A stretch of DNA of 64,000 nt, taken from NCBI RefSeq assembly GCF_003337375.1, contig NZ_QPJD01000023.1, positions 16,006-80,005 of the forward strand, in the 5' to 3' direction. The stretch comes from Paenibacillus prosopidis (lineage in GTDB: Bacteria; Bacillota; Bacilli; Paenibacillales; Paenibacillaceae). How positions within the stretch are numbered: position 1 is the first letter of the stretch; each line of letters opens with the position of its first letter. Position numbers and translations under genes: made by a program. This document shows, in pieces, positions 42,026 to 50,275 of this stretch. The notes under the pieces were generated by a model, which saw only the letters and a program-made list of their open reading frames with translations, did not search any database and was not told where the DNA came from.

Positions 42026-42826
42026 TTATTTATCAGGCAAGCTGAAACCGTACTTTATAAAAATGTCCTGCGCTGCTTTACTTTGCAGAAATTTGTAAAA
42101 CTCCTCGGCTTCCTTTACATGTTTGGTTGCTTTAACGATTCCAACAGGATATTCAATGGGCTTGTAGCTTTTGGAGTCTGGAGAAAAGGCTACCTTTACC
42201 TTCTGTGAGGTTAAGGCATCCGTTTTATATACAAACCCGACCTCTGTATTACCTGTTTCAACATAATTCAATACCTGTTTTACATCTTTGGCAAATACGG
42301 TTTTCGTTTGGATCGTATCCCACAGCTTATAAAAAGTAAGTGAATCTTTCGTATAGCTCCCTACCGGAACGGTCTCGGGCTGGCCGACAGCAATTTTTTT
42401 CACTTCTGATTTCGTTATATCTTCTATCTTACTAACCGCAATATTTGTATCTGCTGGAACTACGGCTACTAGCTCGTTTGTCAACAAATTCATCTGCTGG
42501 TTATTGTCGATCAGTTGCTTTTCTACCAGCGCAGTCATTTGCTTCTTGCCGGCAGATAAGAATAAATCCACTGGAGCGCCTTGTTCAATTTGCTGTTGTA
42601 AGGTACCCGATGCCCCGAAATTAAATGAAAGCTTTATTTGGTTGTGTTCTTTTTCGTAAGCCGTTTGGATCTCTTCCAAGCTGTCCGTAAGGCTTGCTGC
42701 AGCTGATATTAGTAATTCTACCTTTTCAGCTGGCTTAATCTCTTCCATGTTGGATGATTGCTCTTTTTGTGCGCATCCTGCTGCAGCCAAAATAATCAGC
42801 AAGACTAAAAATACCTTTTTCAGCAT
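42026..42826 (-). CDS. modA: molybdate-binding lipoprotein ModA-like
   Basis: A 266-residue lipoprotein (lipobox LAAAGC, Cys18). ModA family signatures are visible: LLISAAASLTDSLEEIQTAYEKE, FNFGASGTLQQQIEQGAPVDLFLSA and GNTEVGFVYKTDA. The oxyanion-contacting Ser residues of the SAAASL and GASGTL loops are present. It should bind molybdate or tungstate outside the membrane. No modB permease or modC ATPase gene is adjacent, so the transporter is incomplete at this locus. A 17-bp palindrome at 42857-42873 lies just upstream. Confidence 0.9.
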   Translation of the reverse strand: MLKKVFLVLLIILAAAGCAQKEQSSNMEEIKPAEKVELLISAAASLTDSLEEIQTAYEKEHNQIKLSFNFGASGTLQQQIEQGAPVDLFLSAGKKQMTALVEKQLIDNNQQMNLLTNELVAVVPADTNIAVSKIEDITKSEVKKIAVGQPETVPVGSYTKDSLTFYKLWDTIQTKTVFAKDVKQVLNYVETGNTEVGFVYKTDALTSQKVKVAFSPDSKSYKPIEYPVGIVKATKHVKEAEEFYKFLQSKAAQDIFIKYGFSLPDK

Positions 42827-42856
42827 AGTATTCGTTCTCCTTTACTTTCTGTGCTA

Positions 42857-42873
42857 TGTTAGATATTCTAACA
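42857..42873 (-). promoter_or_regulatory. palindromic operator candidate upstream of modA
   Basis: TGTTAGATATTCTAACA: perfect 7-bp arms TGTTAGA/TCTAACA around a 3-bp centre, 31 bp upstream of the modA start. It is likely a regulator site, for which no gene is seen nearby. Confidence 0.5.
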
Positions 42874-42990
42874 CATAAATAAAATAACCGCTCGTCCACT
42901 AAGATGTATCAAAATAACTGCCTCTTGACCTTCCCCCTACGGTAATCTTGTAACCTTTAATAAGAAACCAAAGGGAAGGTTGTGTGTAAT

Positions 42991-43926
42991 ATGGATACGT
43001 ATGTCGGCAATGGGGCTTATTGTTATGCGAATTCTACCGCCATGCTGCTTGCAAGCATCGGAGAAAGGGTTTCCCCGTCTTACATTGAAGCTTTAACCGG
43101 CGTGGGCTTTGGCGCCGTCTGGGACGAAGCGGAGAAGGTGGCGTGGTTTAACGGCAAACTAACGCCGGACGAAGGTATTGACCATGCATTGAAGCTGCTC
43201 GGGTTTACGGCAGCGGGAAACTCTCCATCAGCAGACGAGCGCACTTCAATTGAGGTATTAGAAGAAGAAATCTGGAAGGGACCCGTTATTTTGGGACCTT
43301 TAGATATGGGGATGCTCACTTATCATCCTAATCACCCTCACTTGTCAGGATGTGATCATTACATCATCGCCTATGCGTTGGATGAGCAATATTTGTATCT
43401 GCATGATCCCGCAGGTTTTCCCCATGTTAGACTGCCCATTCAATCGCTTTGTGAAGCATGGAAGGCTGATAAGGTTCGTTGGAAACGCAGCAAACCCTAT
43501 CAAATGTGGTCCCGGCCTGAACGCATAAACAGCCCATCTGAATATGAAACAGCTCAAAATGCTGTAAACTATTATAAAACCTTATATGTTGAAACCATAG
43601 AGTGGGCAGCCCAGAACAATAAATCGGTGAACGCCGAGGCCATTCGAACATTTTCACACTTTGTAGGCAAAAAAGATGTCACACCCGGCGGTGTAGGCAA
43701 CATGAAATACTTCCTGTTTCAGCTAGGAGCACGAAGAGCCATAGATACCGCTGATTTCCTTAAAAATTACGAGCCTGCTTTGACAAAAATAAAAGCTCAG
43801 CAAGCTCGGATTTTTGGAGCCTGTCACACGCTTGCTGTTCAGGAAGACTGGTCATCTCTATCCAAGGCGTTAACTGGTCTAGCCATCCTTGAAGAACAAA
43901 TGATCGAAACGCTGTTAACAAAATAA
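42991..43926 (+). CDS. BtrH-like (butirosin biosynthesis protein H family) protein
   Basis: ATG 42991 is used (GGGAAGG 11 nt upstream; GTG 42982 is too close to it); 311 residues. The N-terminal part (1-145) resembles the BtrH N-terminal domain, a papain/C39-like fold: a probable nucleophile in GAYCYANSTAMLLASIG and, about 110 residues later, HLSGCDHYIIAYALDEQYLYLHDPAG with His and Asp candidates. The C-terminal part (about 160-310) is helical, as in the DUF4872 partner domain. BtrH acyltransfers the AHBA side chain in butirosin synthesis; no other antibiotic genes are present here, so the substrate differs. A MerR regulator follows 18 bp downstream and is probably co-transcribed. Confidence 0.75.
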   Translation: MDTYVGNGAYCYANSTAMLLASIGERVSPSYIEALTGVGFGAVWDEAEKVAWFNGKLTPDEGIDHALKLLGFTAAGNSPSADERTSIEVLEEEIWKGPVILGPLDMGMLTYHPNHPHLSGCDHYIIAYALDEQYLYLHDPAGFPHVRLPIQSLCEAWKADKVRWKRSKPYQMWSRPERINSPSEYETAQNAVNYYKTLYVETIEWAAQNNKSVNAEAIRTFSHFVGKKDVTPGGVGNMKYFLFQLGARRAIDTADFLKNYEPALTKIKAQQARIFGACHTLAVQEDWSSLSKALTGLAILEEQMIETLLTK

Positions 43927-43944
43927 ACCTCACAGGGAGGATAC

Positions 43945-44760
43945 ATGCTTACAGTCGGACAATTAGCGCGCATTTTCAATGTATCGACTAAAACATTAAG
44001 GCATTATGACGCTGTCGGTTTATTTATTCCTGCAAGTGTGGGTGGAGAAAACTCGTATCGTTACTATGCTCCGGACCAATTGGGCGAATTAAAGCGTATC
44101 CTATTTCTGCGTTCGATGGGTGTTGGACTCGAAGTGCTTCGCGAGTTGAAGGATTGCGGGGCCTTGCATGATGATAAGAGAATCAAACGCATTTTAGAAG
44201 AACAAGCGGATACGATACGCGGGGACATCGAGCGTCAACATCAATTGCTGCAGAGTGTAGTGCAAATGATCGATTATATCAATCATGCCGGAAGACTTGA
44301 AATAGAGCCGCGTATCGTAAAGAAATCCGCTTTCAAGGTCGTAGGGATGGAATGGCAAAGCGCAAAGAGCCATGGCAGTATACCCGACATGTGGGAACGA
44401 TTTAATATGCGTGAGCATGAAATTAGAAATAAGGTGAAACCGGATGTCGCGTATGGAATTTGTATCACGGACCATGAACAAGAGTTTTCATACGTAGCCG
44501 GTTTCGAGGTGCATACAGAGGAATTACCGGATGGGATGGTCAGCATTACAGTTCCCGAACAAACCTATGCCGTGTTTTCACATCGAGGAAAGCTGGAGGG
44601 AATCGGCAAAACGATGAATTGGGTATACGGGAACTGGCTTCCGCAAAGCGGGCTTCAACCGGTATTGGGCATGGATTTTGAATTGTACGATGAACGATTC
44701 CTCGGAACGGATAACGATGCTACAGAAATCGACCTTTATGTTCCGATATTGCAAAAATAA
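43945..44760 (+). CDS. MerR family regulator with GyrI-like effector domain
   Basis: A 271-residue protein; ATG 43945 is 5 bp behind GGGAGG. The MerR DNA-binding domain (1-70) shows TVGQLARIFNVSTKTLRHYD, AVGLFIPA and SYRYYAPDQL; a dimerisation coiled coil (about 75-115) leads to a GyrI/AraE-like small-molecule-binding domain (about 120-271) with LPDGMVSITVPEQTYAVFSHRG. This is the BltR/BmrR-like architecture that senses lipophilic cations or drugs. Co-directional with the BtrH-like gene, which it may regulate. Confidence 0.9.
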   Translation: MLTVGQLARIFNVSTKTLRHYDAVGLFIPASVGGENSYRYYAPDQLGELKRILFLRSMGVGLEVLRELKDCGALHDDKRIKRILEEQADTIRGDIERQHQLLQSVVQMIDYINHAGRLEIEPRIVKKSAFKVVGMEWQSAKSHGSIPDMWERFNMREHEIRNKVKPDVAYGICITDHEQEFSYVAGFEVHTEELPDGMVSITVPEQTYAVFSHRGKLEGIGKTMNWVYGNWLPQSGLQPVLGMDFELYDERFLGTDNDATEIDLYVPILQK

Positions 44761-44793
44761 CAAAATACGAGAAATGGCACGCTTTCTACATCA

Positions 44794-44999
44794 GCGGAAA
44801 CTTCCGGGCATTATGAACGGGAAAACCTCCTTCTAAATTACCCGTATGCGCTCAAAAAGGTTCATTTTACTGGAAAACCTCCCTATAATCTAGCGGAAAA
44901 CCCCTTCTACACGGGCAACGTGCTGAATCAGAGGGAGAAATTCCTGTTAATTCAGCTACAAAAATCGTAACACGAAAATAGAGGGAGCTTTTCCTGTTC
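44794..44999. repeat. array of short intergenic repeats GGAAAACCTCC and inverse
   Basis: Related units occur in this non-coding stretch: GGGAAAACCTCCTTCT (44819), TGGAAAACCTCCCTATAA (44871), CGGAAAACCCCTTCTAC (44894), and in inverse orientation AGAGGGAGAAATTCCTGTTA (44930) and AGAGGGAGCTTTTCCTGTTC (44980); a weaker CGGAAACTTCCGGG is at 44795. Direct and inverse units can pair to form hairpins. No ORF is supported here. Confidence 0.55.
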
Positions 45000-45026
45000 A
45001 TCATCGAGGACTGCTCCTTTCCTATT

Positions 45027-46613
45027 TCAAAAAATCACAACCCGCCAGTTATGATTACAAGTTGCCTCAACAACACCGTGCTTCAAAAAATAATTCGCCA
45101 CCAGCTCCGCCATATCAACGGTCACCTCCCGTACGATCGGCTTCCCTTGATACATCTCATAATCCCCGCCGCCAGCGGCTCTATAATTGTTCATGACCAC
45201 ATCGAACTCCTCGTCCGCCCTAACGGGCTTCCCCTCCCGGCTCAGCTTAACGACCCGCTGCCCCGCAGGCTTCGCTGCGTTCAGCTCGTATTCGATGCCT
45301 TCCCACATATCGTAGTTGTAATGCTGCGCTTTTGGCCGGGTGTAAGCCGGGTTAACTCCTAATGTCCCATCCGTGTACACCTGGAAATACGCCGCGGTCA
45401 TCTCTAGCGCATCCCGAATATCCCGACCCGTCAGCCGGAGAACGGTCAGCGTGTTAGGATACATGAAATTGGTCAAAATGTCCCTCATCGTAACCGTTCC
45501 GCCGAAGCCCTCCGATTCATTGTTCAGCAAAGCCGCATTCGACAGCTCCGCTCCCGCCGCATCCATTTGCACCTTATTCATAAATTCAATAAACGGATGA
45601 TCCGCGCTGCGGCACAGCAAAGGGTCTGTTATGGTCATATCGCCAATGACTTGTCCAATCGGCTGGTCGAGCCAGGCTTGCGTCTCGGATTCAATCTTCC
45701 CGTTTAACGTCATGACGGCTTGATCGGCAGCAACCGATGCATCCAGCGTCAGAAGCTCCGCCCTCTTCTCCGCAATTGTCCAGCCATCCCTCTCCCGGCG
45801 AAGCTTAACGCTTATTTTACCCACCGCTTGCCCGTTACTGCCTGGTTGTATAACGGTTACACCACCCACCTCGCCAGCTAGGAAACGATGCTGATGACCG
45901 GTTATTAGCACGTCGATGCCATCCACTTCCGTACACATCGCATAGGCTTGGTTTTCACCCGTCAGCTTCTCTGCCGCTTCGCCGCTGACCAAATCGTGCT
46001 CGAACCCGCCATGGTAGGAAACGATAAGCAAATCCGGGTTTTCTTCCTTTTGGATATAAGCCACCCAGGCTTTTACTGTCTCAAGTGCGTTGTTGAAGGT
46101 CAGTCTTCTAAGATGAGCCGGGTTTTCCCAATTCGGGATGTAATGCGTCGTAACGCCTAGTACGGCAGCTTTGATTCCGCCAGGCATTGTTTTCACAATG
46201 TAAGGCTTGCCGAAAGCCGGTTCATTCGTTTCGCTATCCGTTATCCCAGCCGAAAGCCATGGAAATTCGGAATCACTTACCGCTTGACGGAGAAGCTCCT
46301 GCCCGTAATTAAACTCGTGATTACCTAGCACAGCTGCATCGTACTGCAGCTCATTAAGCACCTCAATAGCAGGATTCTTCCCGCCCTTCCCCGTCGTTGC
46401 TGCATAATAGGCAAGGGGCGTGCCTTGAATCAAATCACCGTTGTCCACCAGCAGCAGCCCGGGCGCGAGTTCGCGCTCCCGCTTAATGAGCGTTGCAAGC
46501 TTTGCTAAGCCGCTGTCCCGTTCCTCCCTAGTCCGGTAATCTATCGGATTTATATGTCCATGAATATCGCTTGTCGCCAGTATCACACATGTGTATACGT
46601 CGTCGTGTCCCAT
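45027..46613 (-). CDS. metallophosphatase of the 5'-nucleotidase / cyclic phosphodiesterase family
   Basis: A 528-residue protein. The N-terminal calcineurin-like phosphoesterase domain (about 8-290) has the dimetal motifs ATSDIHGHI, DNGDLIQGT, LGNHEFNYG, SYHGGFEHD and ITGHQHR. The C-terminal 5'-nucleotidase domain (about 320-500) shows ALLNNES, NTLTVLRLTGRDIRDALE and YRAAGGGDYEM, which forms the substrate base stack. It lacks a signal peptide, so it would act in the cytoplasm, unlike most secreted members. Likely substrates are nucleoside monophosphates or 2',3'-cyclic nucleotides. GGGAG lies 7 bp before ATG 46613. A phosphonate-type transporter is divergent, suggesting a link to phosphorus supply. 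Confidence 0.9.
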   Translation of the reverse strand: MGHDDVYTCVILATSDIHGHINPIDYRTREERDSGLAKLATLIKRERELAPGLLLVDNGDLIQGTPLAYYAATTGKGGKNPAIEVLNELQYDAAVLGNHEFNYGQELLRQAVSDSEFPWLSAGITDSETNEPAFGKPYIVKTMPGGIKAAVLGVTTHYIPNWENPAHLRRLTFNNALETVKAWVAYIQKEENPDLLIVSYHGGFEHDLVSGEAAEKLTGENQAYAMCTEVDGIDVLITGHQHRFLAGEVGGVTVIQPGSNGQAVGKISVKLRRERDGWTIAEKRAELLTLDASVAADQAVMTLNGKIESETQAWLDQPIGQVIGDMTITDPLLCRSADHPFIEFMNKVQMDAAGAELSNAALLNNESEGFGGTVTMRDILTNFMYPNTLTVLRLTGRDIRDALEMTAAYFQVYTDGTLGVNPAYTRPKAQHYNYDMWEGIEYELNAAKPAGQRVVKLSREGKPVRADEEFDVVMNNYRAAGGGDYEMYQGKPIVREVTVDMAELVANYFLKHGVVEATCNHNWRVVIF

Positions 46614-46702
46614 TACATAACTCCCTTTCGCATACCCTTTACATTAAAACTCTATACCATTTTAACAGGGAAACTAGCTTCCAGAGCGAGTCATCTACCA
46701 AT

Positions 46703-46729
46703 TTACAATATCTTACTATCAAGTTTACG
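46703..46729 (+). promoter_or_regulatory. possible Pho box upstream of phnD
   Basis: TTACAA (46703), TTACTA (46713) and TTTACG (46724) are hexamers close to the PhoP half-site, spaced by 4 and 5 bp, that is with about 11-bp periodicity. TATAGT (46750) or TATAAA (46756) could serve as -10. Matches are imperfect. Confidence 0.35.
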
Positions 46730-46796
46730 GACAGATAATACTAATTCCATATAGTTATAAAGTAATAACAAAATAGATATAGTGGAGGGTATTCTT

Positions 46797-47780
46797 TTGA
46801 AAAAAGCGGCAAAATTCGTTCTACCGTTATTATTGTCTGTTTCTCTACTAAGCGCGTGCGGGTCTAACAATGCAGCGGGCAACACAAACAAAGAAGCTGC
46901 TGCAACAAACAACACGTCTGCTACCACACAAGAAACGAGCAAACCTGTAGAGGGTTACGTCCCTGAGACGTTGACCGTACAATTTGTTCCCTCCCAGAAC
47001 GCAGATACATTAGAAGCAAAAGCGAAGCCGCTTGAGCAGCTGCTCAGCGATAAGCTTGGCATTCCTGTTGAAGTCAGCATTTCGACAGACTACAACACGA
47101 TCATAGAAGCTATGGCTTCCAAAAAAGTAGACATAGGCTTCCTTCCTCCAACTGCATATGTATTAGCAAAGGAAAAAGGCGCGGCAGAGGTTATTCTTCA
47201 AGCGCAGCGTTTTGGCGTTCAAGATGACACAGGCGCTCCGACTGATCAACTCGTTGATTTCTACAAATCGATGATCATTGTGAAGAAGGATTCGGATATT
47301 AAATCAATCGCAGATCTAAAAGGCAAGAAGATCGCTTACCAGAACGTGACATCTTCTGCAGGATTCGTATGGCCAGCCGGCTTGCTGCTCGAAAATAGTC
47401 TAGACCCGCTTAAAGATGTAAGCGGCGTAACGGTCAAAGGCCATGACCAAGGCGTTATCGCGGTATTGAACGGCGATGTAGACGCGGCTGCCATTTTCCA
47501 AGATGCCCGCAACGTCGTTTCGAAGGATTACCCTACCGTATTTGAAGATACCCGCGTGCTTGAATTTACGGCTCCTATCCCGAACGATACGATTTCGGTC
47601 CGTTCCGACATGAACGCAGAATGGGTAGAAAAAATTCAAACGGCATTCATCGATATCGGTATGGATGAAGCCGGGCATGCCATTATTAAAGAGATTTACT
47701 CCCACGAAGGTTACGTGAAATCCGAGGACAGCATCTTCGATATCGTCCGTCAATACGGCGAGAAAGTAAAAACCGAATAA
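46797..47780 (+). CDS. phnD: phosphonate/phosphite-type ABC substrate-binding lipoprotein
   Basis: The start is TTG 46797, 7 bp behind GGAGGG; the upstream GTG at 46782 overlaps the site. The 327-residue lipoprotein (lipobox LSAC, Cys20) has the PhnD-type fold: LTVQFVPSQNADTLEAKAKPLEQLL, VDIGFLPPTAYVLAKEKG, GKKIAYQNVTSSAGFVWPAGLL and AIFQDARNV. Family members bind phosphonates, phosphite or related anions. It is first in the phnD-C-E-E operon; an intergenic hairpin after it probably raises its dose relative to the membrane genes. No C-P lyase or phosphite dehydrogenase gene is in the window. Confidence 0.9.
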   Translation: MKKAAKFVLPLLLSVSLLSACGSNNAAGNTNKEAAATNNTSATTQETSKPVEGYVPETLTVQFVPSQNADTLEAKAKPLEQLLSDKLGIPVEVSISTDYNTIIEAMASKKVDIGFLPPTAYVLAKEKGAAEVILQAQRFGVQDDTGAPTDQLVDFYKSMIIVKKDSDIKSIADLKGKKIAYQNVTSSAGFVWPAGLLLENSLDPLKDVSGVTVKGHDQGVIAVLNGDVDAAAIFQDARNVVSKDYPTVFEDTRVLEFTAPIPNDTISVRSDMNAEWVEKIQTAFIDIGMDEAGHAIIKEIYSHEGYVKSEDSIFDIVRQYGEKVKTE

Positions 47781-47832
47781 ACTCCCTCCCCCCGCAATAC
47801 GCGATGAAATCGCACCCCATAATCGTACCAAA

Positions 47833-47866
47833 AGCCAGTCCAAGTGCAATCGCGCTTGGACTGGCT
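47833..47866 (+). terminator. intra-operon hairpin between phnD and phnC
   Basis: AGCCAGTCCAAG and CTTGGACTGGCT form a perfect 12-bp stem with a 10-nt loop, followed by ATCCTTTATT, a weak T-tract. It may act as partial terminator or as 3' stabiliser of the phnD mRNA. Confidence 0.65.
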
Positions 47867-47908
47867 ATCCTTTATTGACATGATAAATAGCAAAGGAATG
47901 ATCATCAC

Positions 47909-48682
47909 GTGATAGAGCTTCGCAATGTATCGAAAATGTACCCCAACGGGACAAAAGGATTGGATCAAATTAATCTCTCGTTCGCCAAGGGCGAATTTGT
48001 CGCTATCGTCGGACTATCCGGCGCCGGCAAATCGACACTGCTGCGCTCCATCAACCGGCTCCATGATATTTCGGAGGGCGATATTTTAATCGGCGGCAGC
48101 TCTATTACGCAGGCGAAGGGCAAGCAGCTCCGAATGATCCGCCGCAATATCGGTATGATCTTTCAAAGCTTCAACCTGGTGAAGCGCACTTCCGTGCTGC
48201 GCAACGTGCTCGCAGGGCGCGTTGGTTATCACTCCACACTGCGGACGATACTCGGACGTTTTCCCGAGAAGGATATGAATCTCGCCTTTGGGGCGCTGGA
48301 CCGTGTCAATATTATAGAGAAAGCCTATTCCCGCGCCGATGAGCTGTCCGGCGGACAGCAGCAGCGTGTTGCTATAGCCCGCGTACTGGCGCAGGAAGCA
48401 AAAATCATTTTGGCCGATGAGCCCGTTGCCTCTCTGGATCCGCTCACGACCAAGCAGGTCATGGATGATTTGAAAAAAATTAATCAAGAGCTGGGCATAA
48501 CAACCATCATAAACCTGCATTACGTTGATTTGGCCAGGCAGTACGCTACCCGTATCGTAGGCCTCCGGGCTGGCCGGGTTGTATTCGATGGACCCGTCTC
48601 GGAAGCGACCGACGAAGTGTTTGCCGAAATTTACGGGCGTCCGATCGAGAAGAATGAACTGCTGGGAGAACAAGCCGTATGA
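47909..48682 (+). CDS. phnC: phosphonate-type ABC transporter ATPase
   Basis: A 257-residue ATPase starting at GTG 47909. Walker A is GLSGAGKST, the signature LSGGQQQRVAIARVL, Walker B IILADEPVASLD, and the switch His lies in INLHYVDLA. The family trait LRMIRRNIGMIFQSFNLV, and the 30-residue insertion region after LRNVLAGRVG, are typical of PhnC. Its stop overlaps phnE by 4 bp. Confidence 0.93.
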   Translation: MIELRNVSKMYPNGTKGLDQINLSFAKGEFVAIVGLSGAGKSTLLRSINRLHDISEGDILIGGSSITQAKGKQLRMIRRNIGMIFQSFNLVKRTSVLRNVLAGRVGYHSTLRTILGRFPEKDMNLAFGALDRVNIIEKAYSRADELSGGQQQRVAIARVLAQEAKIILADEPVASLDPLTTKQVMDDLKKINQELGITTIINLHYVDLARQYATRIVGLRAGRVVFDGPVSEATDEVFAEIYGRPIEKNELLGEQAV

Positions 48683-49470
48683 GCGCCAATGCCGAATTGA
48701 AACGTCCAAAGGCTCCGGGCAAGCTCAAGCATTATCTTACAGCCGCGATTGTCCTGCTGCTGCTCTGGGGCAGCGCGATTCATACCGAGGCTACCTTCGG
48801 CGAGCTGATCGAAGGCTTCCCGAATATGTTCGATCTGCTGGAGGAAATGTTCCCGCCAAAATGGTCTTACTTCGATAATATTGTCGGAGCGATGTTGGAA
48901 ACGATTCGAATGGCACTCGTCGGAACGACAATCGGCGCTATTATGGCGATCCCGGTTGCGCTGCTCTGCGCAAGCAATTTTGCGGCTAGCTGGTGGATCC
49001 GCCACCCCGTCCGCTTTATTCTCAATTTAATCCGAACCGTTCCCGACTTGCTTTTGGCTGCTATCTTTGTCGCTATATTCGGCCTTGGCCCTTTGCCGGG
49101 TATATTAGCTTTGTCCGTCTTCGCATTGGGTCTCATAGCCAAGCTGACATATGAAGCACTAGAAACGATTGACCGCGGACCGCTTGAAGCGATGACATCC
49201 GTTGGAGCAAATGGCATACAACGGATCATATTTGCCGTCATCCCTCAGATTCAAGCTCACTTTATGTCCTTTACGCTGTACACCTTTGAAATTAACGTTC
49301 GCGCGGCGGCTGTCCTCGGTCTCGTAGGCGCCGGTGGAATCGGCCATTATTATGAAGTCACGTTGGGTTTCCTGGAATACGACAAAACGAGTGTCATTAT
49401 TATATTCACATTAGCGGTCGTCTTGCTTATCGACTATACAAGCACGAAGCTGCGGGAGAAGCTGCTATGA
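48679..49470 (+). CDS. phnE: phosphonate-type ABC transporter permease 1
   Basis: A 263-residue permease with about six helices, of the PhnE family: the segment FILNLIRTVPDLLLAAIFV and the coupling loop EALETIDRGPLEAMTSVGANGIQ are characteristic. It overlaps phnC and the second permease gene by 4 bp each (ATGA), so expression is tightly coupled. Two different PhnE-like subunits would form a heterodimeric channel. Confidence 0.92.
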   Translation: MSANAELKRPKAPGKLKHYLTAAIVLLLLWGSAIHTEATFGELIEGFPNMFDLLEEMFPPKWSYFDNIVGAMLETIRMALVGTTIGAIMAIPVALLCASNFAASWWIRHPVRFILNLIRTVPDLLLAAIFVAIFGLGPLPGILALSVFALGLIAKLTYEALETIDRGPLEAMTSVGANGIQRIIFAVIPQIQAHFMSFTLYTFEINVRAAAVLGLVGAGGIGHYYEVTLGFLEYDKTSVIIIFTLAVVLLIDYTSTKLREKLL

Positions 49471-50270
49471 TCAAATCGTGGAATCACATCATTCAAAAAC
49501 CGAAGAAAAACCGCTACCGTTGGTTTATTTACCTTGCGCTTGCCGCGGTATATATTTGGGCGTTTGCAGGCGTGCCGTTTACAGGCTTTAAGGAAACGGC
49601 CGGACAAATTACGAAAGCAATCGTGACCGGCATCTTCACGCCGGACTGGGATTTCGTTTATTTGCCTGAAGGCGAGGATTTACTGCGCGGATTGCTCGAG
49701 ACGCTTGCGATATCAGTTTTAGGCACCTTTATTTCAACACTGCTCTGTATTCCGTTCGCTTTCTGGGCTGCTGTGAATATGAGCCGGACGAAGGCCGTAT
49801 CCGGTTCAGGCAAAATGGTACTGAGCTTTATTCGGGCCATACCCGAAATCATACTGGCGCTCATGTTCATCAAAGCGGTCGGTCCGGGCTCCTTTGCAGG
49901 CGTGCTGGCGCTTGGCTTACATTCTGTGGGCATGTTAGGGAAGCTATTTGCTGATGAGGTTGAAAATATGGATAACGGTCCGGTCGAGGCACTCGTTTCC
50001 GCAGGAGCGAACCGGCTGCAAATTTTATGGTTCGCTGTCATTCCGCAGGTGCTGCCCGGCTTCCTGTCTTATACGCTGTACCGGTTCGAGATCAATATGC
50101 GCTCCGCCGCCATACTTGGCGTTATTGGCGCCGGCGGTATCGGTACCCCGCTTATTTTCGCCCTAAGCACCCGCAATTGGGATCGCGTCGGCATCATTCT
50201 TCTCGGCATCGTCATCCTCATTACGGTCGTGGATATGATCTCAGGCGCTATCCGTAAGCGGCTCGTATAA
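49467..50270 (+). CDS. phnE: phosphonate-type ABC transporter permease 2
   Basis: A 267-residue PhnE paralogue with VLSFIRAIPEIILALMFIK and the coupling loop DEVENMDNGPVEALVSAGANRLQ. It is the last gene of the operon; only 5 bp separate its end from the end of convergent kimA, and no obvious terminator fits there, so transcripts of the two may overlap. Confidence 0.92.
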   Translation: MIKSWNHIIQKPKKNRYRWFIYLALAAVYIWAFAGVPFTGFKETAGQITKAIVTGIFTPDWDFVYLPEGEDLLRGLLETLAISVLGTFISTLLCIPFAFWAAVNMSRTKAVSGSGKMVLSFIRAIPEIILALMFIKAVGPGSFAGVLALGLHSVGMLGKLFADEVENMDNGPVEALVSAGANRLQILWFAVIPQVLPGFLSYTLYRFEINMRSAAILGVIGAGGIGTPLIFALSTRNWDRVGIILLGIVILITVVDMISGAIRKRLV

Positions 50271-50275
50271 GTATT

